Assembly (NCBI RefSeq): GCF_019039055.1
Contig: NZ_JAHOPB010000001.1
Span: 62,001-126,000 of the forward strand
From: Reyranella humidisoli
Lineage (GTDB): Bacteria > Pseudomonadota > Alphaproteobacteria > Reyranellales > Reyranellaceae
Reading direction: 5' to 3'
Length of the DNA: 64,000 nucleotides
Shown here piece after piece: positions 51,334 through 58,858 of this stretch. Made by a program: the position numbers and the translations under genes. Each line of letters starts with the position of its first letter. The first letter of the stretch is position 1. Below the pieces are notes generated by a model. The model was not told where the DNA came from. It saw only the letters and a list, made by a program, of their open reading frames with translations, and ran no database searches.

Positions 51334-53417
51334 CGGCCCCCACTCCCGCCCTCGTCGCCCCCTGGCGCATCGGCGTCGATGTGGGCGGCACCTTCACCGA
51401 CATGGTGCTGCGCGACGCCGCCGGCGCCGTGCGCATCTTCAAGTCTCCGTCGGTTCCGGCCGATCCCAGCGAAGGCGTGCTGGGCGTTTTACGGCTGGCG
51501 GCGCAGCAGCTCGACATCACGCTGACGGCGCTGCTGCGTGACTGCGCGCTGTTCGTGCATGGCTCGACCGTAGCGACCAACACGATCCTCGAGAAGAAGG
51601 GCGCCAGGGTCGGGATGCTGACGACCGAGGGCTTCCGGGATTCGCTCGAGATCCGCCGCGGCATTCGCGAGAACCAGTGGGACCATCGCTCGCCGTTCCC
51701 GCAGGTCCTGGTGCCACGCTACCTGCGCCTGCCGGTGCGCGGCCGCATCGCCGCCGACGGCACTGAGCTTGCGCCGCTGAAGCCTGAGGACGTCGACGCC
51801 GCTGCGAAGGTCTTCGCCGAGGAAGGCGTCGAATCGGTCGCGGTCTGCCTGTTCAATTCGTTCCTCGACGGCGCGCACGAACGCGCGGTGGGCGGCCAAC
51901 TCGCCAAGAGCTGGAACGGCAAATGGGTCTCGCTGTCGAGCGAGGTCATGCCGACCATGGGCGAATACGAGCGTGGCTCGACCGCCGTCGTGAACGCCTA
52001 TGTCGCGCCCAAGGTGACGAGCTACCTGCGCGCGCTCGACGAGCAGCTTCGCCAGTTCGGCCTGCCGCGCTCGCTGCTGCTGCTGCAGAGCAATGGCGGC
52101 GCGGTATCGGTCGATCAGGTGGCGGCGCGACCGGTGATGCTGGTCCTGTCGGGTCCGGCGGCCGGCGTCGGCGCACTCAAGGGCTGCGCCGCGCCGGGAG
52201 AGAAGGCCAACCTGATCTCGATGGAGATCGGCGGCACGAGCTGCGACGTGATGGTGATGGCGCGGGGCGATGTGCCGGTCACCGACGAACTCACGATCGA
52301 CGGCTATCACCTCACGACGCCGTCGGTGGAGATCCATACCGTCGGCGCGGGCGGCGGCACGATCGCCTGGGTCGACGATGCAGGGCTCCTCCATGCCGGC
52401 CCGCAGGGCGCCGGCGCTCGCCCAGGTCCCGCAGCCTATGGATTGGGCGGCGAGAATCCGACCGTCACCGACGCGCAACTCGTGCTGGGACGCCTGCGTC
52501 CCGGCCCGCTGGCCGGCGGTGCCGTCACGCTCGACGCGGACCTGGCGCGCAAGGCCATCGAGACCAAGCTCGCCAAACCGCTCGGCCTCTCGGTCGAGGA
52601 AGCCGCAGCCGGCGTCATCCGCCTGCTGGAGCAGAACCTTCTGCATGCCGTCGAGCGGCTGAGCATCGAGCGCGGCCACAATCCCGCGACCTTCACTCTC
52701 GTCGCCGCAGGTGGCGCCGGACCGATGCACGGCGCCGCGGTCGCGCGCGCGCTGGGCAGCCGCCGCGCCCTGTTGCCGCGCGCCGCCGGTGCCTTCTGCG
52801 CCATGGGCATGCTGCAGTCCGATGTTCGGCAGGACTACCTGCAGGTCTTCCTGGCCGACCTCGACAAGGTCGAGACTGCGACGCTCGAAACAGGCTTCGC
52901 CCAGCTCGAAGCCCGCGCCCGCGAGGCGCTGGCCCGCGACGGGTTCGACGCCGACGAGGTCGCAATCGAGCGCCAGCTCGACCTGCGCTACGACGGCCAG
53001 CAATGGCCGGTGCGAGCGCCGCTTTCCGCATCGGGCTTCGATGCCGCCGCGGCGCGCAAGGCTTTCGAGGTCGAGCATCAGCGCCTGTTCGGCCATATCC
53101 AGCCGGGCGGCCGCATCGACATCACCGCGCTGCGCGTCGTGGGCCGTGGCCGGCTCGACTGGACGCCGCCGGCGGCTCGCACGCCACAGACCGACACGCC
53201 CAAACCTCGCGAGACGCGAAAGGTCTGGATCGACCCGGCGACCGGCTGGCTCGACGTGCCGATCTACGAAGGCGCCGACCTGCGCCCCGGCTGCCGCCTC
53301 AACGGTCCGCTGCTGGTCGAGGAGCGCACGACGACCGCGTTCGTCGGCCCCAACGACCGGCTCGAAGTCGACGAGCGTGACGATTTCCTCGTGCATGTTG
53401 GCGCCAATGCCGCGTAG
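51330..53417 (+). CDS. Hydantoinase A/oxoprolinase family protein
   Basis: 695 residues from a GTG that overlaps the CaiB stop. The actin-like ATPase opening RIGVDVGGTFTDMVL, FVHGSTVATNTILEKKG, GGTSCDVMVM and VGAGGGTIAWVD, and later GGAGPMHGAAVARALG are HyuA blocks. With HyuB it would form an ATP-dependent amidase or carboxylase-type complex (5-oxoprolinase, N-methylhydantoinase or acetone carboxylase relatives). HyuB follows after 144 bp holding a palindromic repeat. Coupling to a CoA transferase suggests the opened acid is then activated as a CoA thioester. Confidence 0.93.
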   Translation: MTAPTPALVAPWRIGVDVGGTFTDMVLRDAAGAVRIFKSPSVPADPSEGVLGVLRLAAQQLDITLTALLRDCALFVHGSTVATNTILEKKGARVGMLTTEGFRDSLEIRRGIRENQWDHRSPFPQVLVPRYLRLPVRGRIAADGTELAPLKPEDVDAAAKVFAEEGVESVAVCLFNSFLDGAHERAVGGQLAKSWNGKWVSLSSEVMPTMGEYERGSTAVVNAYVAPKVTSYLRALDEQLRQFGLPRSLLLLQSNGGAVSVDQVAARPVMLVLSGPAAGVGALKGCAAPGEKANLISMEIGGTSCDVMVMARGDVPVTDELTIDGYHLTTPSVEIHTVGAGGGTIAWVDDAGLLHAGPQGAGARPGPAAYGLGGENPTVTDAQLVLGRLRPGPLAGGAVTLDADLARKAIETKLAKPLGLSVEEAAAGVIRLLEQNLLHAVERLSIERGHNPATFTLVAAGGAGPMHGAAVARALGSRRALLPRAAGAFCAMGMLQSDVRQDYLQVFLADLDKVETATLETGFAQLEARAREALARDGFDADEVAIERQLDLRYDGQQWPVRAPLSASGFDAAAARKAFEVEHQRLFGHIQPGGRIDITALRVVGRGRLDWTPPAARTPQTDTPKPRETRKVWIDPATGWLDVPIYEGADLRPGCRLNGPLLVEERTTTAFVGPNDRLEVDERDDFLVHVGANAA

Positions 53418-53432
53418 CTCTCACCCACACCA

Positions 53433-53542
53433 CCTCATCCTGAGGAGCGCGCCGCAGACGCGCGTCTCGAAGGATGGGCAACAGGCAACGTGCTCGTGCC
53501 GACCCTTCGAGACGGCCGCTGCGCGGCCTCCTCAGGGTCAGG
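53433..53542. repeat. Palindromic intergenic repeat, family C
   Basis: Outer arms CCTCATCCTGAGGAG (53433-53447) and CTCCTCAGGGTCAGG (53528-53542) match 13 of 15 as inverted copies; inner arms TCTCGAAGG (53465-53473) and CCTTCGAGA (53504-53512) are exact. It lies between hyuA and hyuB, ending 19 bp before the hyuB start, and could tune their relative expression. Confidence 0.85.
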
Positions 53543-53561
53543 CGAATTGGAGGATCAGCCG

Positions 53562-55301
53562 ATGAACCTCGATCCCGTCACGCTTGCCCTGGTGCAGAAC
53601 CGGCTCGACCACATCTCGCACCAGATGGGCTGGGTGATGACGCGCACTGCGCGGTCGCCGATCTTCAGCCAGAGCCACGACTTCTCCTGCTTCATCGCCG
53701 ACGCGCGCGGCACGCTGATCAGCCAGGCCGACGGCATCCCGATCCACACCGGCGGCGGCGGCTTCGCGGTGCGCGCCATCCTGCGCGACTTCAAGGGCGA
53801 CATCGCGCCCGAGGACGTGTTCCTGCTGAACGATCCCTACACGGCGGGCGGCAACCACCTGCCCGATTGGGTGATCACGCGGCCGGTGTTCGTGGGCGGC
53901 AAGCTCGTGGCCTTCGCCTGCAACCGCGCCCACCAGGCCGACATCGGCGGCGGCGCGGCCGGCACCTATAATTCGGCAGCGACCGAGATCTTCCACGAAG
54001 GCATCCGCCTGCCGGTGCTGAAGCTGATCGAAGGCGGGCCCAAGGGCGGAAAGGTCCGCGAAGACCTGTGGCGCCTGCTGATGCTCAACACCCGCCTGCC
54101 GGAGGCGCTCGACGGCGACCTGCGCGCCATGATCGGCTCGACCCGCATCGGCGCCGAGCGGCTGGCGTTGCTGGTCGAGGAGCTGGGCGTCGATCGCGCC
54201 GACGAGTTCTTCGAGGGCGTGCTCGACCACGCAGACCGCCGCTTCCAGACCTGCATCGACCGCCTCGCGCAGGGCGTCTGGAAGGGCGAGGAGCCGGTCG
54301 ACAACGACTGCTTCGAGCCGATCGATGCAAGGATCGCCGTCACCATCACGGTGAAGGGCCGCAAGCTGGTCGTCGATTTCGCCGGCACCTCGCCGCAGGT
54401 GCGCGGCTTCAAGAACAGCTCGATCGCCAACTCGACCTCGGCGGTGTTCATGTCGCTGGCCTCGTTCTTCGAGCCCGACCTGCCGAAGAACGAAGGCGCC
54501 TTCCGCAGCGTCGAGATCCGCCTGCCCGAGGGCACGCTGGTGAATGCGCGCATGCCCGCGCCGATGACCATGAACACGGTGTTCGTGGCACATGAGATCA
54601 TCCACGCGATGTGGAAGGCGCTGGCACAGGCCCTTCCCGACCGTGCCTCGGCCGGCTGGTCGAAGGCGGTGCATGCCGTCACCGCCGGGCTGCGCGAAGA
54701 CGGCGGGCGCTACGTCATGTACCAGTGGGCCGGTGCTCCAGCCGGCGGCGGAGTCGAGGGCCGCGACGGCTTCCACCTGATCGGCCACCTCATCACCCTG
54801 GGCGGCCTCACACTCCCCAATCTCGAGACCTACGAGCAGCTCTACCCGGCCCGCTTCCGCCGCCAGGAACTGCGCCGCGACACGGCCGGCGCGGGCCGAT
54901 TCCGCGGCGGCGCCGGATGCGACTACGAGGTCGAGATGTTCACCCCCGCCGACTATGCCTTCCGGGGCGAGGGCGCCGGTGCCCCGTCGAGCTTCGGTGT
55001 CGCAGGCGGTCGGGCCGGCGCCGGTGGCGAGGTGATCCTGACCCTTGCCGACGGCACGCGCATCCAGGCGCCGAAGTACGGCGTGGAGCGTCATGGCGTC
55101 GGCACGTACCGCGCGCTGTCGCCCGGCGGCGGCGGCTACGGCGACCCGAAAACGCGCGACCCGGAGCGGGTGCTGCGCGATGTCCGTGACGGCATCGTGA
55201 GCGCGGAGAGCGCCGAAAACGACTATGCCGTCGCGATTGCAGCGGATGGACGCAGCATCGACCGCGCACGCACGGATAGATTGCGCAAAGCCCTGCCTTG
55301 A
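53562..55301 (+). CDS. Hydantoinase B/oxoprolinase family protein
   Basis: 579 residues from the ATG at 53562 (TTGGAGGA upstream). HyuB blocks: LDPVTLALVQNRLDHISHQMG, FLLNDPYTAGGNHLPDW, VVDFAGTSPQVRGFKNS and ELRRDTAGAGRFRGGAG. It pairs with the HyuA just upstream. It is a distant paralogue of the unpaired HyuB at 21881-23578 (both start with DPVTL and share the layout, but the sequences differ widely by eye). It is followed by a Bug binding protein that may take up the ring substrate or a related acid. Confidence 0.93.
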   Translation: MNLDPVTLALVQNRLDHISHQMGWVMTRTARSPIFSQSHDFSCFIADARGTLISQADGIPIHTGGGGFAVRAILRDFKGDIAPEDVFLLNDPYTAGGNHLPDWVITRPVFVGGKLVAFACNRAHQADIGGGAAGTYNSAATEIFHEGIRLPVLKLIEGGPKGGKVREDLWRLLMLNTRLPEALDGDLRAMIGSTRIGAERLALLVEELGVDRADEFFEGVLDHADRRFQTCIDRLAQGVWKGEEPVDNDCFEPIDARIAVTITVKGRKLVVDFAGTSPQVRGFKNSSIANSTSAVFMSLASFFEPDLPKNEGAFRSVEIRLPEGTLVNARMPAPMTMNTVFVAHEIIHAMWKALAQALPDRASAGWSKAVHAVTAGLREDGGRYVMYQWAGAPAGGGVEGRDGFHLIGHLITLGGLTLPNLETYEQLYPARFRRQELRRDTAGAGRFRGGAGCDYEVEMFTPADYAFRGEGAGAPSSFGVAGGRAGAGGEVILTLADGTRIQAPKYGVERHGVGTYRALSPGGGGYGDPKTRDPERVLRDVRDGIVSAESAENDYAVAIAADGRSIDRARTDRLRKALP

Positions 55302-55302
55302 A

Positions 55303-55329
55303 ACCGCCATCTGCCGTTCGGCTGGCGGT
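55303..55329 (+). terminator. Hairpin at the end of hyuB
   Basis: ACCGCCA (55303-55309) pairs with TGGCGGT (55323-55329); an inner GCC-GTTC-GGC extends the stem after a 3-base bulge. It follows the hyuB stop directly. Confidence 0.55.
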
Positions 55330-55415
55330 GTGACAGCCTCTCCGCGCCTTGCCGGGGCGCGAGGCGCCGCCTTAGTTTCCGGGCGACAACGAATGAATTT
55401 TGGGAAGGACTTCAC

Positions 55416-56378
55416 ATGATCCAGCGTCGCACTTTCGTCGCGGGCACCGCGGCCGCGCTCACGCTGCCCTCGATCGCCTTCGGCCAGGGCGGGCAGATCC
55501 GCCTCGTCGTGCCCTACGGCCCCGGCGGCTCGACCGACACGGCCGGCCGCGTGCTGGCGGAACGCATGGCGGCCGACACCGGCAAGAACATCGTGGTCGA
55601 GAACCGTCCGGGCGGCGGCACGATGGTCGGCATGGTGAACGTGGCCAAGAGCAAGCCTGACGGCACCAGCCTGATGGTGCTGACGACCACGGCGGCCCTG
55701 CAGCCGGCGTTCGACATCCCGATGCCGATCGATCCGCAGAAGGACCTCGCGCCGATCTCGCAGCTCGCCGACATTCCCTGCGTGCTCGCGGTCAATGCCA
55801 ACAATCCGGCCAAGACCTTCGCGGAATTCATCGAGTGGGTGAAGGCGCAGCCCGGCCCCGTGCACTACTCGACCTCCAGCTCGGGCGGCTTGCCGCATCT
55901 GTGGGGCGAGGTGATCGCCACGCGCACCAACGGGAAGCTGCAGCACATCCCCTACAAGGCCGCCGCCGAGGCGCTGCGGGATGCGGTTGCCGGGCACGTG
56001 CCGGCCTTCGTCGACGTGACCACGCCTGTCGACGCGCAGATTCGCGCCGGCACGATGCGCGGCCTGATCTGCGGCGCCAAGAGCCGCGTCGCCAACATCC
56101 CGACCGTGCCGGTGGCCAGCGAACTCGGCGCGCCGGAACTCGAGGCCGCGGTCTATTTCGGCGTCGCGACGACGGCGGGCACGCCGCGCGAGACGATCCA
56201 GGAACTCAACGCCGCGGTGAATGCCGCGCTGAAGGCCGAGGCGGTGCGCGAGAGGCTGATGTCGCTCGGCTTCATCCCGACCGGCGGCACGCCGGAAGCC
56301 TACGCCAAGCGCCTCGCCGACGAGACCGTGCGCTGGCGCAAGGTGATCAAGGACGCGAAGATTCCCGCTCCGACCTGA
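55416..56378 (+). CDS. Tripartite tricarboxylate transporter (Bug family) substrate-binding protein
   Basis: 320 residues; GGAAGGA precedes the ATG. Signal MIQRRTFVAGTAAALTLPS..AFGQ with a Tat-like RRTF. Bug fold blocks: IRLVVPYGPGGSTDTAGRVLAE, IVVENRPGGGTMVGMVNVA, LQHIPYKAAAEALRDAVAGH. It differs clearly from the Bug protein at 47138, so they are not a recent duplication. It lies 114 bp after HyuB; a hairpin separates them, so linkage is probable but co-transcription is not certain. No tctAB genes are nearby. Confidence 0.93.
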   Translation: MIQRRTFVAGTAAALTLPSIAFGQGGQIRLVVPYGPGGSTDTAGRVLAERMAADTGKNIVVENRPGGGTMVGMVNVAKSKPDGTSLMVLTTTAALQPAFDIPMPIDPQKDLAPISQLADIPCVLAVNANNPAKTFAEFIEWVKAQPGPVHYSTSSSGGLPHLWGEVIATRTNGKLQHIPYKAAAEALRDAVAGHVPAFVDVTTPVDAQIRAGTMRGLICGAKSRVANIPTVPVASELGAPELEAAVYFGVATTAGTPRETIQELNAAVNAALKAEAVRERLMSLGFIPTGGTPEAYAKRLADETVRWRKVIKDAKIPAPT

Positions 56379-56495
56379 TTCTTCTCCCCACTCAGATGGG
56401 GAGGTGTCGCGTTTTGCGCGACGGAGGGGTCATGACCCCATCGCCCTCGTAAGACGAGGGCACTTCCCCTTTGGGGAACCCGCAAGGGGGAAGAA
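56379..56495. repeat. Palindromic intergenic repeat, family D
   Basis: Outer ends TTCTTCTCCCC and GGGGGAAGAA (56486-56495) enclose a chain of perfect hairpins: CTCCCCA/TGGGGAG (56384-56403), GTCGCG/CGCGAC (56406-56422), GGGGTCATGACCCC (56426-56439) and GCCCTCG/CGAGGGC (56443-56461). Read on the other strand it has the same module order as the element inside the CoA-transferase fusion gene. It fills the convergent gap between the Bug and protease genes. Confidence 0.9.
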
Positions 56496-56501
56496 AGAAT
56501 T

Positions 56502-57230
56502 CTAGAACGAGCCGGTGAACTCGAACTCGATCGAGTTCCTGACGTTGTCGATCTTCCAGGAGCTGAGGCGGCGCAGGAAGCTCTGCCCCAGCAGGGCCCG
56601 GCTGCGTGCCGGGCTGACGGACGCCATGACGTTCTCCATCGTGCGCTCGCCGATCCTGATCGAGCGCAGTCGCACGATGCGCTGCTGAAGGCCGCTGCCG
56701 TCGGCCAGGGTGAAGCGTCTCTGGCCGAGCGAATCGGCTTCCGTGAGCGTGCCGTTGCGCTTCATCTCCTCGGCAAGCTCTTCCGGGATCTGGACGTTCG
56801 ATGCCCCCGAATCGACGATGAAATAGGCGGTCGACGTTCCGTTGATCGTGGCCGGCAGCACGAAGACGCCGCCCATCCTCTGAAACCGTTCTGTCGCGCG
56901 TGCCAGCGCCGCGTCCTCGAGCGCCTTGGCGCTGGGCTTGCCCATCGCCGGATCGCCGCCGCACGGGGTCCATCCGGCCGGCGCGCCGTCGATCGGCCCG
57001 TAGCAGTAGTGCGAGGCCGACAGCAGCTTCGAATAGGTATCGCGCTGCTCACAGGAAGCGATCGCTTCGAGCGCCGGCGTCGCGGCGTTTCGGCACAACG
57101 CATTGCTCGTCTTCCATTGAGCGATGAACTGTCCCGCCTCGCCTCCCGGCTGCGCCTGCAGCGGCGTCGCACCGAGGAGCAGCACCGCGGCCAGTATTGC
57201 CGGGAAGAGTGCCTGCTTCATCGCATTCAT
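56502..57230 (-). CDS. Retropepsin-like aspartic protease, exported
   Basis: 242 residues (the Met three codons later is also possible). Signal peptide with core LFPAILAAVLLLGATPLQA. The middle region has several Cys (NALCRNA, IASCEQRD, HYCYGP, TPCGGD) that may form disulfides. The C-terminal half is a retropepsin-type domain with the active-site FIVDSGASNVQIP (D-S-G), LADGSGLQQRIVRL and a final ALLGQSFLRRLSSWKID, where L-G-x-x-F/L-L is the family's flap/closing element. Such single-domain proteases act as dimers, probably in the periplasm. Its target is unknown. Confidence 0.85.
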   Translation of the reverse strand: MNAMKQALFPAILAAVLLLGATPLQAQPGGEAGQFIAQWKTSNALCRNAATPALEAIASCEQRDTYSKLLSASHYCYGPIDGAPAGWTPCGGDPAMGKPSAKALEDAALARATERFQRMGGVFVLPATINGTSTAYFIVDSGASNVQIPEELAEEMKRNGTLTEADSLGQRRFTLADGSGLQQRIVRLRSIRIGERTMENVMASVSPARSRALLGQSFLRRLSSWKIDNVRNSIEFEFTGSF

Positions 57231-57482
57231 ATCGATCACTCCAGCGCCCGGTTGGACACTCGCACGCGCAACCTGTACGAAGTCAACACCATCGCCCACC
57301 AAACGGTTGGCCTGCGATGGCTGAGAGATGTGTGTGCTCCCGCCCGCGTACCGAGGCGACCGCATCTGGACCGGCCGAGTTGCCGGTCTCGTTCACGAGC
57401 TTCCTCGTTCTGTCGATCGCCGGCTGCGCAATCCTGCGCGCGCCGAGCTGACGGGGGCCGCACGGCCCCGGAAGGACAACCC
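57231..57482. other. Divergent intergenic region between protease and small membrane protein
   Basis: About 250 bp with no convincing gene. Short open frames exist but lack ribosome sites and family features. It should hold the promoters of both flanking genes. The only visible structure is the 7-bp hairpin GGGGCCG/CGGCCCC at 57454-57469. Confidence 0.5.
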
Positions 57483-57845
57483 ATGACAATGCCAAAGAAC
57501 ATCAGCACCCTGATCTGGAGCGCCGTCGGCGGCGCCGTCCTCTGCATGGTCATCGGTTTCACCTGGGGTGGCTGGGTCACCGGGGGAACGGCGCGGAAGG
57601 ACTCGGCGTCCGCAGTCCGAGACGCCGTGGTCGTTGCCTTGGCGCCGATCTGTGTCGACCGCTTCAGCCGCCAGGACGACGCCGCGGGCAAGATCGCCGA
57701 ACTCACCAAGGCCAGCACCTGGGACCGCGGCAACGTGGTCGCGAAGAGCGGCTTCGCCACGATGCCCGGCGCCAAGGATGCCGATTCCGACGTAGCCCGC
57801 GCCTGCGCCGAAATGCTGGCAAGCCCGCCGACACCCAAGACCTGA
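57483..57845 (+). CDS. Small membrane-anchored protein of unknown function
   Basis: 120 residues from the ATG at 57483 (GGAAGGA upstream). One membrane helix at about residues 10-33 (WSAVGGAVLCMVIGFTWGG), then a soluble part with two Cys (APICVDRF and ARACAEML) that could pair in the periplasm, and TWDRGNVVAKSGFATMPG. I recall similar short orphan proteins in soil alphaproteobacteria but cannot name a family. A GC hairpin (GGGGCCG/CGGCCCC, 57454-57469) lies just before the ribosome site. Confidence 0.72.
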   Translation: MTMPKNISTLIWSAVGGAVLCMVIGFTWGGWVTGGTARKDSASAVRDAVVVALAPICVDRFSRQDDAAGKIAELTKASTWDRGNVVAKSGFATMPGAKDADSDVARACAEMLASPPTPKT

Positions 57846-57932
57846 CCGGCGTTTCCGGGCCGGCGGATTGACCCCGCCCCCGGACCGGCAGGGCGGGACA
57901 CGGGACGGAAATCGTCCGTCCTGTGTGACCGC

Positions 57933-58769
57933 CTATCGATCCTTGGCCATCTCGGCCTTCTCGAGCGCGGCGGCTGGGTCCTGGGTCAGGTCGGCATGCA
58001 GGAATTCGCGCGTCTCGGGTATCGCCAGATGTAGATCGTCGAGGTCCTGCACCTGGACGTCGAGCGAGGTCGCCTTGCAGCCCAGCACATGCCCGCCCGC
58101 CTTGCGATCCTCTGTCAGGAAATGCAGGTGCCAGCCCGCCACGGCAATGGTGCGCGAATAGGCCGGCGACCAGAAGCCGACCATCGTTCCCTTGACGTTG
58201 CTCTGCCGAAATTCGGCCTGGGCATCGGTCGCCTTGTCGAGATGAACGCCCGCCTCGACCTTGCAGGCGACCCGCCAATAGACCTCGTCGAACCGGCCGT
58301 CGACGCGCACCGCGAAGAAGAGATTGTTCGACCGGCGCAGTCTGTCGAGTTCGCCGGTGAGCGACGACATGGACGTGACGTTCTCGATCGTGCCGCGATG
58401 CTGGGGCTGGAAGTTGGTCAGGGTCGCGAAGGGCACCGGCGCCGCGTCTGCGGGCGCAGTGATGCTGCCGTCGGCATGGGCCTGGTAGAACTTGCCATCG
58501 AGTACGACCATCTCGCCGTCGAGCCCCTCGAACGTGCCGAGCCCGAAGTCGCCGTGCGTCCTGAGGCCTCCCACCGTGACCGCCTCGTTGTAGACGCCCT
58601 GCACCAGCGCGCCCGTGGTCGAGACCTGGAAGAGCGTCGAGTGGTCCAGGCCCAGCGCGTCGGATAGCGCCCTCGACACGAAATGGCGCAGTGGCTCGCC
58701 GGTCTTCTCGCAATGCGCCACCAGCGCGTCCATGAGCGATTGATACACTTCGACCGTGAGCCTCGGCAT
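57933..58769 (-). CDS. budA: Acetolactate decarboxylase with ribbon-helix-helix-like N-terminus
   Basis: 278 residues, about 20 longer than the Klebsiella BudA I recall. The catalytic domain starts near residue 45 (LFQVSTTGALVQGVYNEAV) with THGDFGLGTFEGLDGE, and zinc ligands His214, His216 and His227 in GWHLHFLTEDRKAGGH. It converts 2-acetolactate to acetoin. Residues 1-40 (RLTVEVYQSLMDALVAH, then EPLRHFVSRALSDALG) look like a CopG/Arc-type ribbon-helix-helix module, not the usual BudA start. The gene is divergent from acetolactate synthase, and repeated GCCCGGA motifs lie between them, so self-regulation is possible. Confidence 0.92.
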   Translation of the reverse strand: MPRLTVEVYQSLMDALVAHCEKTGEPLRHFVSRALSDALGLDHSTLFQVSTTGALVQGVYNEAVTVGGLRTHGDFGLGTFEGLDGEMVVLDGKFYQAHADGSITAPADAAPVPFATLTNFQPQHRGTIENVTSMSSLTGELDRLRRSNNLFFAVRVDGRFDEVYWRVACKVEAGVHLDKATDAQAEFRQSNVKGTMVGFWSPAYSRTIAVAGWHLHFLTEDRKAGGHVLGCKATSLDVQVQDLDDLHLAIPETREFLHADLTQDPAAALEKAEMAKDR

Positions 58770-58800
58770 CGGGACATCCTTCCGTCGCGGGCGACAAGAG

Positions 58801-58838
58801 ATGCCCGGACGGGCATGATCGCCCGGACACGGCCCGGA
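58801..58838. promoter_or_regulatory. Palindrome and repeated GCCCGGA motifs in the acetoin divergent promoter
   Basis: ATGCCC-GGAC-GGGCAT (58801-58816) is a perfect dyad. GCCCGGAC occurs at 58803-58810 and 58821-58828, with GCCCGGA again at 58832-58838 (spacings 18 and 11 bp). The cluster ends 20 bp before the synthase start codon. Ribbon-helix-helix proteins bind such short tandem or inverted boxes cooperatively. The motif is GC-rich, so chance in this genome must be tested. Confidence 0.45.
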
Positions 58839-58858
58839 ATCGAGAGCGGAGCGACACG

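Noticed and set aside
53418-53561. Possible frameshift or broken gene between hyuA and hyuB
   Set aside because: Both genes have complete N- and C-terminal blocks, and the gap is fully explained by a nested palindromic repeat.
57197-57451. An 84-residue open frame ending in a hydrophobic stretch in the protease/membrane-protein gap
   Set aside because: It overlaps the protease start, has no ribosome site and no recognisable pattern; probably chance.
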